Below the pieces are notes generated by a model, which was given only the letters and a program-made list of their open reading frames with translations, searched no databases and was not told the origin of the DNA. Shown here in pieces: positions 16,230 to 25,471 of a stretch of 62,323 nt of DNA; positions within the stretch are counted from its first letter, which is position 1; every line of letters begins with the position of its first letter. Source of the DNA: Methanothrix sp. (GTDB lineage Archaea; Halobacteriota; Methanosarcinia; Methanotrichales; Methanotrichaceae); NCBI GenBank assembly GCA_026394475.1, contig JAPKYD010000121.1:1-62323 (forward strand). Reading direction: 5' to 3'. The position numbers and the translations under genes were made by a program.

Positions 16230-17351
16230 TCACCCGCATCCTCCGGGCTCCATTGAATACGGCCTGTTCTCCCTCAGGCTCCATTCCAAATCAGCCAGCA
16301 GCGGCACGATCTCCCCCGTCTCCCGCAACTTTTGGGCCATAATCTCCGCCAGACTGCCCTGCTCGATGCGCTTTGCCACCACAGGCAGATAACGCTTCTC
16401 CTCCTCGGTGGCGCTCTTTTGCGCCACGGAGTAGAGTTTCTCCAGCTCCGGGCCCAGGCCAGCCACACCGTATTTCATGGCCTTTTCCAGGAGGGAGCGA
16501 AGCTCATCCTCGCCCACCTCCAGATACAGATCGCTCCGGAGCAGCGCCAGCAGGAAAGCAGCTATGGCCATATCCGAACGAAGGCACTCCTGCTCGTCAA
16601 TGGCCTTCACCTCCAGGCACTTCCTGGTGAAGCGCACAATCACGCCCCTTGAATTCACCCACTCCCGACAGAGGATGCCGGCATCGCGCTCCTTCAGCTG
16701 GGAATAGATCCGGCGATTGATCTGCACGTAGTCATCCACACTCTCCAGCTTTTCCGGGAGAATGCCATGGCAGATCTCGGGAATGTTGCGCTGGTTCTCC
16801 CGGTAATAGACCAGCCGGTTGTCCAGGTAAGACGTGAGCTTGCCTTCCACTATGGGAGAGGACGCAGACACGGCCACCAGGTACGGCATCAGCGCACGGA
16901 TCTTATTGAACATCGAGATGAGCTCCTCCTTGCTCTTGTAGGGTATGTTGATCTGCAGAGCCTGGATGTTCAGCCAGCCGTGCTGCCTGATGTTGAAGAG
17001 TCTGTCGTAGGCCTGGTAGTACTCCTGCTCATCGTCGTCCCAGCAGGCTGTCTGGTCCAAGGTCAGCAGAGGATGCATGCCCAGGCCCAGAAATCTGTGC
17101 TTGTAATTCGTGGCCCGGTAAAGCTCGATAAGGCCCCTGTAAAGATTCTCCTCCAGGAAATTCAAGGTTCCAGGCCTTGCCGGAATCAGCTCCAGAGCGT
17201 GCTTTTGCAGCTCCTTGGAGACCAGGATTCCTGCGAAGGCCACCTCGTGCTCCACCGCTCCGCTCAATTGCTCGATGATCCTGTCGGAGATGGGCAGCGG
17301 CCGAAAGCTCCGGTCGTTTATGGAGTACTCGTGCTCCGTGCCTATCGGCAT
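16230..17351 (-). CDS. GCS2-type glutamate-amine ligase
   Basis: A 373-residue protein of the glutamate-cysteine ligase family 2 fold (glutamine-synthetase-like carboxylate-amine ligase). The start MPIGTEHEYSINDRSFRPLP contains the characteristic GTEHEY motif for the metal and glutamate. LNIQALQINIPY and SASSPIVEGKLT follow. It is the last gene of an operon with a YkgJ-like protein (10-base overlap), a RimK-like ATP-grasp and a RLAN-domain protein. Related gene sets have been proposed to build small peptides or tag proteins by successive amide bonds. It probably ligates glutamate to an amine; the acceptor is unknown. True glutathione synthesis is unlikely in this kind of organism. Confidence 0.8.
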   Translation of the reverse strand: MPIGTEHEYSINDRSFRPLPISDRIIEQLSGAVEHEVAFAGILVSKELQKHALELIPARPGTLNFLEENLYRGLIELYRATNYKHRFLGLGMHPLLTLDQTACWDDDEQEYYQAYDRLFNIRQHGWLNIQALQINIPYKSKEELISMFNKIRALMPYLVAVSASSPIVEGKLTSYLDNRLVYYRENQRNIPEICHGILPEKLESVDDYVQINRRIYSQLKERDAGILCREWVNSRGVIVRFTRKCLEVKAIDEQECLRSDMAIAAFLLALLRSDLYLEVGEDELRSLLEKAMKYGVAGLGPELEKLYSVAQKSATEEEKRYLPVVAKRIEQGSLAEIMAQKLRETGEIVPLLADLEWSLRENRPYSMEPGGCG

Positions 17352-17848
17352 GGCTTCCAGTCCTTGAGCCTGATCTCCGCCACAAGATCAGTCTCCGGCT
17401 CCTCGATCCTCAAGATCTCCTCCAGCTCCTCAGGAGGCATGGCCTTCACCAGATCGACGATCTTCTCCACGGAAAGCTCGAACAGCCCATCGTAGGCCTT
17501 CCGGTTTGCCTTCAGAAACCTGACCATAGGGCAGATGCTCTCCCGCTTCAGGAAGATCTGCAGAATGGATCCATCCATATCGAAGGTGAATGGTCCGGCC
17601 ACGCAGGTCTCGGGCTTGAAAGAGTGAATGCTGCAATTACCGTCCTGGAACAGCACGCAAAAGCCATCCTGCTTCAGTCGCAACCGCTTGTATCCAGCAA
17701 ACTCCACCGCATCCGGGCTGACGCCGTTGGCCAGCAGTATGTCTATCCGCTCCTGGCAGAGGGGCGGCCTGGCCTCGAAGCAGCAGCCCCCTCCCAAGTA
17801 ACATTCGCCACAGGCCCTGCTCAAAGCTTCATAAAGGGAATCATCCAT
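17342..17848 (-). CDS. YkgJ-type cysteine-cluster protein
   Basis: A 168-residue protein of the YkgJ/UPF0153 cysteine-cluster (zinc- or iron-binding) family. The Cys residues are Cys13, Cys16, Cys22, Cys23 and Cys31 at the N-terminus, then CVLFQDGNCSIHSFKPETC in the middle. A helical C-terminal region follows. It lies between the ATP-grasp gene (39 bases upstream) and the GCS2 gene (10-base overlap), so it belongs to the amidoligase operon. Its role might be to bind a metal for, or modify, the peptide product. In other genomes this family is scattered and its function is not settled. Confidence 0.8.
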   Translation of the reverse strand: MDDSLYEALSRACGECYLGGGCCFEARPPLCQERIDILLANGVSPDAVEFAGYKRLRLKQDGFCVLFQDGNCSIHSFKPETCVAGPFTFDMDGSILQIFLKRESICPMVRFLKANRKAYDGLFELSVEKIVDLVKAMPPEELEEILRIEEPETDLVAEIRLKDWKPCR

Positions 17849-17887
17849 GGAAAACCATCTCTTGATAAAAAGAAAATGGATCAGAGT

Positions 17888-18916
17888 CTATCGCTCAGAG
17901 AAGTCTATCTTGTATGAATAGACTTCATTCTCCACCGGGGCATCCGCCTGGGCAAAGGTTGTGGCCGAGCCCAGGCCGTATTCGTCCTCGAAGCCGGGCG
18001 GCCCGTAGACCTGATCCGACAGCTCTTCACGATAGCAGGAAGCATCACCTGTCATCAGATAGGAGATGATCTTTCGGAACATGCCTGGATAATGGGCATC
18101 TTCGCCGCCCTCCAGAGAGGGGTTGTCGTTGACCTCGATGACGTAGAGCTTTCCGTTACTCTCCTTTATGTCCACTCCATACATGCCGCTGCCTATGGCG
18201 TTACCCGCCGCCATCCCCAGCTCTATCACCTCGGGCGGTACCTGATCGGCAGGCACGCTCTCCACATCGCAGTACACGATGTGCCCATTGACCGATGCCT
18301 GGATCTTGAAGGTCTCGGAGGGGATGATGTACCGGCAGGCGTAGAGCAGCTCTCCGCTCAAGACGCCTATCCTCCAGTCGAATCTGCTCTCGATATACTC
18401 CTGCACCACTATCCAGTCCGAGAGCTTGAAGAACCTCTTGGCGATCTTCAAGAGCTCCAAGACGGAAGATACCTTCTCCACCCGCACGGAGAAGGACGTG
18501 GACGGCTCCTTCAGCACCAGAGGTGTGCCCAGCTCCTCGAAGAGCTGGCAGGCGCTCCCGGCGTCCAGCTCCTTCTTCTTCAAGAACTTCGTCCTGGGTA
18601 TGGAGACGTTCTTCTTCATGAGGTGCATGTACATGTTTATCTTGTCGGCACAGATCTGGATGGAGCTGGGGTCGTCTATCACCGGTACGCCGTACATCTG
18701 AGCCATCTTCGCGGCCACGTAGGTCGTGTTCATGGGATCGGTGTTGGCGCGGATGAACAATGCGTCAAGCTTGGGTATTTTCTTAATGTCCACGGGGAAG
18801 ATGAATTCCACGGTGTGACCCATGCTCTCGCCCGCGTCCCGGCACTTGACCAGGGCCGTGAGCTGGGGAGAGCTGCTTAAAGTCTGTCGATTGACGAAGA
18901 TGCCTAGCCTACTCAA
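17888..18916 (-). CDS. RimK-like ATP-grasp ligase
   Basis: A 342-residue ATP-grasp enzyme of the RimK type. The nucleotide-binding region shows PLVLKEPSTSFSVRVEKV and VVQEYIESRFDWRIGVLSGE. The magnesium-binding end is YVIEVNDNPSLEGGED. RimK relatives join an amino acid to a carboxylate through an acyl phosphate. In bacteria the same enzyme is often fused to an N-terminal RLAN domain; here that domain is encoded by the gene just upstream, overlapping by eight bases. The pair probably forms one ligase. Together with the downstream GCS2 enzyme it suggests synthesis of an oligopeptide or peptide tag. Confidence 0.85.
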   Translation of the reverse strand: MSRLGIFVNRQTLSSSPQLTALVKCRDAGESMGHTVEFIFPVDIKKIPKLDALFIRANTDPMNTTYVAAKMAQMYGVPVIDDPSSIQICADKINMYMHLMKKNVSIPRTKFLKKKELDAGSACQLFEELGTPLVLKEPSTSFSVRVEKVSSVLELLKIAKRFFKLSDWIVVQEYIESRFDWRIGVLSGELLYACRYIIPSETFKIQASVNGHIVYCDVESVPADQVPPEVIELGMAAGNAIGSGMYGVDIKESNGKLYVIEVNDNPSLEGGEDAHYPGMFRKIISYLMTGDASCYREELSDQVYGPPGFEDEYGLGSATTFAQADAPVENEVYSYKIDFSER

Positions 18917-19562
18917 AGCCTTTCACCCTTTTATCCAGAAGGTCCTGCAACATTTCCGTTTCTTCCTTAGATAATTGCGAATACTTCACTGGCGCCAGGG
19001 AGGAGAGGCGGCAGTCGTTCTCGTCCTTGACCAGCACGATCTCCACCAGGGGCACCCTGAAGATCTCGTATATCCGCTCTGCGAGGGAAGATACTTTTTT
19101 GCAGCAGTTTATGGTCTTGCCGAAGATTGACACGCACTTGGCAACGGAGGAGGTGTCGGTTATCTTCTGATAGCAGAAGGGATACCTGCCCCGGTTGGTT
19201 ACGTGCTTGATGACCTTCTTCGCTTCCTCCAGATCGGCGACTATGAAGTGATCCGAGGGCGTGGAGAAGTAGTTCAGCCCGTAGACTATGGCCGGCAGCG
19301 AGACATACTGGTAGGAGATTATCCAGTCGCAGACCGGGATGCCTGCAAGCTTCGCCTTCTCCAGACAGATGGGAATGATGTATGCATCGAGCACGTCGCT
19401 GCTGCTGGGTATGGTCTTGATGCCTTCGTTCTCGCTCTTGACGATGGTGTAGTACGGCTCTGTCTTGTAGAAGTAACTCTCATTAACTATATATTGAGAG
19501 CCATCTTCCCTCAAGGTGTACATGATATCCTTCTTGGGAACATGATCTCTTCGTTTATTCAT
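18909..19562 (-). CDS. RLAN-domain protein (RimK-like ATP-grasp N-terminal partner)
   Basis: A 217-residue protein matching the RLAN domain that normally precedes a RimK-like ATP-grasp domain in one chain. Recognisable segments are the early EDGSQYIVNESYFYKTEPYY, the central PSDHFIVADLEEAKKVIKH and the late FRVPLVEIVLVKDENDCRLS. It is the first gene of the four-gene amidoligase operon and overlaps the ATP-grasp gene by eight bases, so fission of an ancestral fused gene is likely. The domain may bind the acceptor substrate. A TATA-like element is not obvious; the 5' region has only weak candidates. Confidence 0.7.
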   Translation of the reverse strand: MNKRRDHVPKKDIMYTLREDGSQYIVNESYFYKTEPYYTIVKSENEGIKTIPSSSDVLDAYIIPICLEKAKLAGIPVCDWIISYQYVSLPAIVYGLNYFSTPSDHFIVADLEEAKKVIKHVTNRGRYPFCYQKITDTSSVAKCVSIFGKTINCCKKVSSLAERIYEIFRVPLVEIVLVKDENDCRLSSLAPVKYSQLSKEETEMLQDLLDKRVKGFE

Positions 19563-19731
19563 TTAGATCATCACCGCTGGACCAGCGTGTGAGAAAATAG
19601 ACAGATTATGGAGAGCAAAGTCGCACTCGTTAGGTCCACTCTGAGGCGACATTGGGGATTTTCCTTCTTTCGAAGCCCAACGGTGTCGGCTGAGACTACG
19701 GTGCCTTTCCGGATCGGATGCAATTTCATTC

Positions 19732-19905
19732 TCAGAAATTTTGATCTCCTCTAGGGCGTATAGCTAGCTGGTAGTATTTATCTTTGTCGACCTGGGCATA
19801 AAGTCCGGCCTGCACATTTTCGCCAATGGCAAATTCTTTTAAAATCATGAAGTCTGCAGCCTTGCCCAGGAGATCCGCGCGATGAGAGCCGATGGCCGCG
19901 ACCGG
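19732..19905 (-). pseudogene. short open remnant, possibly a MoeA-like C-terminal piece
   Basis: After a stop at 19906 the minus strand is open for 57 codons without a usable N-terminal start, except ATG 19848, which would give 38 residues (MILKEFAIGENVQAGLYAQV...). The preceding GSHRADLLGKAADF and the AIGENVQAGLY segment faintly resemble the last domain of MoeA-type molybdenum cofactor proteins. The composition is protein-like, but no ribosome binding site is evident. It is a probable gene tail left by deletion between the YyaL-type gene and the amidoligase operon. Nothing else is seen in 19563-19919. Confidence 0.3.
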
Positions 19906-19919
19906 TTATCTCGGCCACG

Positions 19920-22019
19920 CTAGCCGGTTTTTTCCAGCAGATCGATCATCTTTTCCGGGTCAGTGATGGGCATCAGGCAGCGATGCCCGGAGCAGACGTA
20001 GGCCGTTGCTCTTCCTTTCAGCCGGACCAGGCTTTCTGTGAACGGAGCCATCTTGCCTATCTTGGCACCGGATACCACCAATACCACCTTGTTGGGGAGG
20101 AAGCGGGACCTTATGGCACTCAACATCTTCAATATGTCCCCGTCCTGCGAACTGCCCACCAGGGCTATCTCCAACGATGGTCCTAAGGCAAAGTCCAGGG
20201 CGCAAAGGAGCATAGAGTGGCCCATAGGCTGGCTGCAGGCGGCGCTGGAGAGGGCGCGAGCTATTCCTCGGGCCTTCTCCTCCAGGCCAGGGTCTCCTGT
20301 GAGACGGGAAAGCCGGAGAAGATTGAGCATGGCAGCCGAGTTTCCAGAGGGCACTGCACCATCATAAAATTCCTTTTGACGAAGCAGAAGGGTATCCCCA
20401 TCATCCGGGGTGAAGAAGAGGCCGCCTTTTTCGCCATCCCAGAAGTGCTGCAGCATGACCTGGTTCAGCTGCAGGGCCGCCTGGAGATAATTGACCTCGA
20501 AGACCGTCTCGTAGAGATCGATCAGGCCCCAGATCAGGAAGGCGTAATCGTCCAGGTTGGCCTGAATGCCTGCCTCGCCCCGGTAACGATGCAGCAGTCT
20601 CCCTTCAGGATTTCGCATCTTCTCCAGGATAAAGCCTGCCGCCCTTTGGGCTGCGGCCGCATATCTTGGTTCCTGCAAAGCTTGCGCCGCTCTGGAGAGG
20701 GCTGCTATCATCAGTCCATTCCAATCGGTGAGGATTTTGTCGTCTTGCAGGGGGCGAACGCGCTTCTTTCGGGCGGCAAAGAGCTTCTGCCTTATCTTCT
20801 CCAGCCGGCTCTGCAGCTCTTGCTCTGAGATCTTGAGGACCGCCGCAGCATCCTCCAGGGAAGACCGCAGGCGCAGGATGTTTCCGCCCTTCTCAAAGTT
20901 GCCATGCATATGCACGTCGAATAGCCTGATCATCATTTGCAGCTCTTCTTTTTCCAGGATTTCCCGCAGCTCCTCCGCCGTCCAGAGATAGAACTTGCCC
21001 TCCTCGCCCTCGCTGTCGGCATCCTCCGCTGTGCAAAATCCGCCATCGGAAGATGTCATGTCCCGCAGCACGTACTCCAGGGTCTCGCGGGCAGCTCTGG
21101 CGTACTCCTCCTTGCCCGTGGCCTGGTAGGCTTCCACGTAGGCAATAGTCAGAAGCGCCTGATCGTAGAGCATCTTCTCAAAATGGGGAATGAACCACTC
21201 CGCATCCGTGGAGTACCTGTGAAATCCGAATCCCACTTGATCATAGATGCCTCCTCTGCGCATGGCCTGCAATGTTGTCTCGACCATGGCCAGAGCATTC
21301 TCATCTTTGCTGCGCCGCCAGTAGCGCAGCAGAAAGAACAGGTTGTGAGGTGTGGGAAACTTGGGGGCAGTGCCGAAGCCGCCATTCTGGACATCGTAGA
21401 TGGAAGATAAGCCCACATAGCCCCGGGAAAGAAAGGATGCATCCAAATCCTTTGCCGATGCCCCTGAACTTGGGGCATCTCTCAGATTGTCCATGATCCT
21501 ATCGGCGGAGCTGATAAGCTCTTCCCGGTTGCTGCTCCAGAGATCTTTGATCCTGGGGATGAGCTCCATCAGCCCTGCCTGGCCGAAGCGACCATTTTTT
21601 GGGATGTAGGTGGCGGCGAAGAAAGGCCGCTTGTCCGGGGTCGTAATAATAGTAAGAGGCCATCCGCCCCGGCCGGTCATCCTCAGGGCAAGGGCCATGT
21701 ACATCTGGTCTATGTCCGGCCTCTCCTCCCGGTCCACTTTTATGCAGATGAAGGTCTGGTTCATCAGCGCGGCCACGTTCGGGTCCTCGAAGGACTCGTG
21801 GGCCATGACATGGCACCAGTGGCAGGTGGAGTAGCCCACGGAGAGAAAGATGGGCTTGTCCTCCTTCCTGGCCGCCTCAAAAGCGTCCTCGCCCCAGGGG
21901 TACCACTGCACCGGATTGTAGGCGTGCTGCAGCAGATAGGGGCTCCTCTCCGAGAGGAGACGGTTTGGCTGGAGCGCGGCTCCAGGTTCTTCTTTGCGGA
22001 AAATCGAATCTTCTGTCAT
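19920..22019 (-). CDS. YyaL/SSP411-type thioredoxin-domain protein
   Basis: A 699-residue protein of the DUF255/YyaL family. The N-terminal thioredoxin-like domain has [20 protein letters not shown] with a CxxC pair. A long alpha/alpha-barrel region follows that resembles N-acylglucosamine 2-epimerases and cellobiose epimerases (for example [20 protein letters not shown]). Its function is not firmly established; a sugar- or redox-related cytoplasmic role is usually suggested. The track's start at 22040 is a TTG; ATG 22019 with GAGGTG just upstream is preferred. A TATA box (GGATATAATTT) lies at about 22045. Confidence 0.85.
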   Translation of the reverse strand: MTEDSIFRKEEPGAALQPNRLLSERSPYLLQHAYNPVQWYPWGEDAFEAARKEDKPIFLSVGYSTCHWCHVMAHESFEDPNVAALMNQTFICIKVDREERPDIDQMYMALALRMTGRGGWPLTIITTPDKRPFFAATYIPKNGRFGQAGLMELIPRIKDLWSSNREELISSADRIMDNLRDAPSSGASAKDLDASFLSRGYVGLSSIYDVQNGGFGTAPKFPTPHNLFFLLRYWRRSKDENALAMVETTLQAMRRGGIYDQVGFGFHRYSTDAEWFIPHFEKMLYDQALLTIAYVEAYQATGKEEYARAARETLEYVLRDMTSSDGGFCTAEDADSEGEEGKFYLWTAEELREILEKEELQMMIRLFDVHMHGNFEKGGNILRLRSSLEDAAAVLKISEQELQSRLEKIRQKLFAARKKRVRPLQDDKILTDWNGLMIAALSRAAQALQEPRYAAAAQRAAGFILEKMRNPEGRLLHRYRGEAGIQANLDDYAFLIWGLIDLYETVFEVNYLQAALQLNQVMLQHFWDGEKGGLFFTPDDGDTLLLRQKEFYDGAVPSGNSAAMLNLLRLSRLTGDPGLEEKARGIARALSSAACSQPMGHSMLLCALDFALGPSLEIALVGSSQDGDILKMLSAIRSRFLPNKVVLVVSGAKIGKMAPFTESLVRLKGRATAYVCSGHRCLMPITDPEKMIDLLEKTG

Positions 22020-22493
22020 CGCCACCTCATCGAGAATCAAAATTATATCCGAAACCTCGCGAATGCCCCATCAATCCTCTAAGAGGCTTTCCCATCTATA
22101 TGTATGGGGAGGCAGAAGCTTTAAATTTTTTCAATGCACGACCTCTTTTTCGCCACATCATATTAAAAATATTGAATATCGCGTTCCAATTCTTTTTGCG
22201 TTGATTCTTTATATTCCCGAGGGTGCGCCCCTCTTTGGGATTTCTTATGCAGAGGAAGGCCAGCTGATTGCAGTTGCGGTTCTGATGATGATCGATTGCT
22301 AAAAAATCAAATATATATTCAATTCTTCCCTAAAAATTGCAGAAAATAATAGCCCTATTCGAATTTTTAATCGCAAAATTTTCACATATTGCTGCCATGA
22401 CCATCTGAAACCATAAGAGACCTGCATACGATATATTTAATAAGCATTGAAGTTATCAACATATACAATTTAAAAAATAGGGGATGAAACAGC
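22020..22493. other. intergenic region with divergent promoters
   Basis: This AT-rich stretch holds the TATA box of the YyaL-type gene near 22045 (minus strand) and, at about 22428-22437, ATATATTTAA, a TATA candidate for the exported-protein gene at 22494 with a leader of about 35 bases. The ORFs drawn here by the track have low-complexity, unlikely translations. Nothing else is recognised. Confidence 0.5.
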
Positions 22494-23270
22494 ATGAAGG
22501 GAGTAGTAGTAGCGATAGTGTTAGCAGTCCTTCTTGGGTGCTGCAGCACAGGGCTAGCAACTCCGCCCATTGTACCGCCTGTACAGTATGAACAATTCTG
22601 TGAGAGCCAGAAGGTCTCAGGCACTGGCGTCATCGATGTAAGCACATCGATTGTCGACAAGAAAATTGCTCTGGAGTATTATAACGTCTTGGCTGGTGAC
22701 GGCGATCTGGAAATGAACCAGGAGAATGCCTACTCACAGAACGCAGATAAGCTCAGGAGAGCTATAACATCGGTCAATGGCGGCAAGGATTCCAATTTGA
22801 ATCTTTATGAGAACACCAAGCTGACTTACTCAGGCGCGACGCCCTTGGTTGGTGCAAAGTTCCTGAACTCGAAGGCCTTCTACGGGGGCCTCGGGGCCAC
22901 TGTGCAAGAGAACTTCGCGGTGAACGAGATGGAGAAGGATGAGACATCGTTCTTCACTTCGACCACGCCATACAACCCACCGTGCACTACACCAGAGAAA
23001 CTGATAAAGGACCTGAAAGACGCTGGAAGAGATACCGATAAGGTGGCATGCCTTATGGGCAATAATCCTGCGCAAGTGATAGGCCTGGAGGCCAAGAACT
23101 CCTTCAACGGCACATGGGGCACCGACGCTACATGGCACAAGATATTCTACAAGGATATAAAGGCCCATGAGCTGTTCTCAGGAACCTTCGAGACTGAGAA
23201 GACGATCAAATTCCACGACTACCCAGTGCCCGAAAAGGAAAAGGCTCCATGCGAGGGCATAGATTGCTGA
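22494..23270 (+). CDS. exported protein of unknown function
   Basis: A 258-residue secreted protein. The signal peptide is MKGVVVAIVLAVLLGCCSTG, with a lipobox-like end or cleavage after GLA. The mature part is hydrophilic, rich in Asn, Thr and Lys, and contains a C-terminal GTWGTDATWHKIFYKDIKAH segment and two late Cys residues (CEGIDC). No family is recognised. A similar layout, with GTYHIYKNI and paired Cys, is seen in the fragment at 10807, hinting at a family of surface proteins. It is followed after 83 bases by the Cys-rich exported protein. A TATA element lies about 60 bases upstream. Confidence 0.7.
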   Translation: MKGVVVAIVLAVLLGCCSTGLATPPIVPPVQYEQFCESQKVSGTGVIDVSTSIVDKKIALEYYNVLAGDGDLEMNQENAYSQNADKLRRAITSVNGGKDSNLNLYENTKLTYSGATPLVGAKFLNSKAFYGGLGATVQENFAVNEMEKDETSFFTSTTPYNPPCTTPEKLIKDLKDAGRDTDKVACLMGNNPAQVIGLEAKNSFNGTWGTDATWHKIFYKDIKAHELFSGTFETEKTIKFHDYPVPEKEKAPCEGIDC

Positions 23271-23353
23271 AAGCGATGGCAATCTATCCCTTTTTGCTTG
23301 ATAACAAGAAAGGTGGGATATACGATCGTACATAAAAATAGGGAGGTCAGGCA

Positions 23354-24043
23354 ATGAAGAAAACAACGCTTATGTTGGCAGCAATGGCTCTGCTCGTTTG
23401 CGCTGCCACAGCCCAGGCTTTTCCGGCGGACTCATCCGAGAAGATGGTCTTTGTCGACAAAGGGGATGGAAGAGAATGTTGCGCCAACCATGACCATGAT
23501 CAAAACCATGGACAAGATCAAGGCTTCTGCACCGATATATGCCAGGGCTCTGAAGGCTGCCACAAGGGCGGCATGAAGAACATTGTCGATCAATGCTGCC
23601 CAAAATGCATCGTCTTCGAGCATTGTGACGAGTGCAGCAAGACTTACTACTGTAATGGGATTTGCGATGAGTGCAAAGAGCCGTGCCAGGTCTACGAATA
23701 TTGTCCAAGCTGCGGAGCCAAGTACCTCTGCGAGCATGCCGACGGGCGCTGTGACAACTGCGGCAAGGATTGCTATTGCTTCCAGAAGTGCGATAAATGC
23801 GGCCACAGTCATTACTTCAATGGATACTGTGACGAGTGTGCTAGCCGATGTCAGTATGTCAGGTGCTGCCACAACCTTTGCGACATGCATCAACATGAAT
23901 CCTCAGAGAGGTGCGACTGCGGCATGAATGACAGGAACTATGCCGGGGGAGAGACTGCGAATAAAGGCGAATCCCCTGTATTGGTGGAAATTTATCCCGA
24001 GGTTCAAGGAGAGTCCGTGGCTAAGATGCCCCTGGATGCTTGA
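23354..24043 (+). CDS. exported, extremely cysteine-rich repeat protein
   Basis: A 229-residue protein with a clear signal peptide (cleavage near AQA/FP). The mature part has about thirty Cys residues in some 205. Between residues about 85 and 175 it forms three imperfect 28-residue repeats, each with a CDEC, CPSC or CDKC pair, an aromatic segment (KTYYCNG, AKYLCEH, HSHYFNG) and a second CxxC plus Cys. A His/Asp-rich DHDQNHGQDQ stretch precedes the repeats. The pattern suggests several bound metal ions, iron-sulfur centres or dense disulfides outside the membrane. The ribosome binding site GGGAGGTCA is strong, implying good expression. No named family is recognised. A terminator follows at 24113. 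Confidence 0.75.
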   Translation: MKKTTLMLAAMALLVCAATAQAFPADSSEKMVFVDKGDGRECCANHDHDQNHGQDQGFCTDICQGSEGCHKGGMKNIVDQCCPKCIVFEHCDECSKTYYCNGICDECKEPCQVYEYCPSCGAKYLCEHADGRCDNCGKDCYCFQKCDKCGHSHYFNGYCDECASRCQYVRCCHNLCDMHQHESSERCDCGMNDRNYAGGETANKGESPVLVEIYPEVQGESVAKMPLDA

Positions 24044-24112
24044 TTGGACAGCTAGGTCGGATCAAAACCAGCATCGTTTGTCCATGAGATAATCCATGAC
24101 AATCGACTCTGG

Positions 24113-24155
24113 CCCCTGGCAGCCGAGATCATGCCAGGGGAGACATCTCTTTTTT
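24113..24155 (+). terminator. terminator after the Cys-rich gene
   Basis: CCCCTGGCA (24113-24121) and TGCCAGGGG (24132-24140) form a perfect 9-bp stem with a 10-base loop. A run of six T residues (24150-24155) follows a few bases later. Confidence 0.7.
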
Positions 24156-24245
24156 GATTCACAAAAAAAACGGCACAGTGCCCATTCTGCTGTCCGAAGA
24201 ATGAACTCCATTCGTGAAAGGCAAGACCTGTCTCATGACACGACC

Positions 24246-25355
24246 CTAATCCTCAACAAGGCCCCTTTCTTTGAGCTCGTTATAGGCTTTTTCCCCACGA
24301 TCTTCCGCCTCTTGCGTCTTTCCCCAATCCACCAATTCCTTCATTCCTGCATCTATGGATACTGATGGCTGGAAGCCAAGTTCCTTTATCTTGGAGATAT
24401 CAGCGAAACAGTGCCTAATATCGCCGGACCGGTATCTATTCACGATATCAGGTTTCAACTTCTTACCATAGAGACTGGCCAATATTGTGGCTATGTCCAA
24501 GATAGTGGCTTGCTTTCCGCTGCCCACATTGAACACATTATAATTTGCACTCGATTTTTTCAGAGCAAGAAGATTGGCTTGGACAATGTCATGAACCGAG
24601 AGGAAATCCCTGCTCTGCAATCCATCTTCAAAGATAATTGGCGGGTTATCATTTTTTATTCTCGATGAGAATATTGCGCACACCCCGGTGTAAGGATTGG
24701 ACAAAGCCTGCCTTGGACCGTACACGTTGAAATATCTGAGAGCAACTGTGGGCAAGCCATAAGACCTGCCAATGGCAAGGCACATTTCCTCTTGATCTTT
24801 CTTGGTTATGGCGTAAATAGAGGTGGGCAAAAGGGGCTTGCTCTCTTTTGTAGGCACAGGCTTCACATATTTTTCGCAATTGGGACACTTCATCTCCCAT
24901 TCATGGCTTTTCAATTGCCCGTCCGGGCGCAGTGACGGATATACCACACCGCAATCCTCACAAGCATACATACCCTCTCCATAAATCGACATGGAGGATG
25001 CAACTATCAATTTTTTGACATGATGATCCTTGTTCACGAGAAGGTCCAGCAGATTGGCGGTTCCTGCTGTATTCACATCCACATATCTCTTGACCTGATA
25101 CATGCTCTGGCCAACGCCCACCATGGCGGCTTCATGGAAGATGACATCCATATCTCTGATCGCGGCCTCCAGAGCAGGAATGTCACGCACATCTCCTTTG
25201 ACGAACTCGGCGTCTTCGTTCAAGTAAGCTGGAACTTGATTATGGACCTGAGGCTCGAGGTTGTCAAAGATTCTGACGCAATGCCCTTCCTTGATCAGCT
25301 CATCCACAATGTGCGAACCGATGAACCCCGCCCCACCTGTCACCAGGATTTTCAT
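24246..25355 (-). CDS. NAD-dependent sugar epimerase with inserted zinc ribbon
   Basis: A 369-residue extended short-chain dehydrogenase. The NAD site is TGGAGFIGSH; the catalytic residues lie in VASSMSIYG and Tyr181-x3-Lys185 (YAITK). Between them is an inserted ribbon with Cys132, Cys135, Cys157 and Cys160 (YACEDCG ... KCPNCEKY). The same insertion is known in dTDP-L-rhamnose 4-epimerase-like enzymes. It probably epimerises or reduces a nucleotide sugar for surface glycans. It ends the first glycan cluster and has its own promoter at 25421-25447, similar to that of the other epimerase gene. Confidence 0.85.
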   Translation of the reverse strand: MKILVTGGAGFIGSHIVDELIKEGHCVRIFDNLEPQVHNQVPAYLNEDAEFVKGDVRDIPALEAAIRDMDVIFHEAAMVGVGQSMYQVKRYVDVNTAGTANLLDLLVNKDHHVKKLIVASSMSIYGEGMYACEDCGVVYPSLRPDGQLKSHEWEMKCPNCEKYVKPVPTKESKPLLPTSIYAITKKDQEEMCLAIGRSYGLPTVALRYFNVYGPRQALSNPYTGVCAIFSSRIKNDNPPIIFEDGLQSRDFLSVHDIVQANLLALKKSSANYNVFNVGSGKQATILDIATILASLYGKKLKPDIVNRYRSGDIRHCFADISKIKELGFQPSVSIDAGMKELVDWGKTQEAEDRGEKAYNELKERGLVED

Positions 25356-25420
25356 CTCAGATTATCTCCTCGAATTTAAACTGATGCTGTTTCTAGCCTG
25401 ATCTCTGATGCAGAATTCTC

Positions 25421-25447
25421 CTCAACCTTATATTTTTCGGTTGCGAA
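25421..25447 (-). promoter_or_regulatory. promoter motif shared by two epimerase genes
   Basis: On the minus strand TTCGCAACCGAAAAATATAA-GG lies 65-90 bases before the epimerase start. Nearly the same sequence, TCGCAACCGATAAATAAGG, occurs at 29903-29927 before the second epimerase gene. The A/T part fits an archaeal TATA box, and the shared GCAACCGA is a possible BRE or regulator site. Confidence 0.5.
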
Positions 25448-25471
25448 TATTATGGACTTCGGGGCAAGGTT

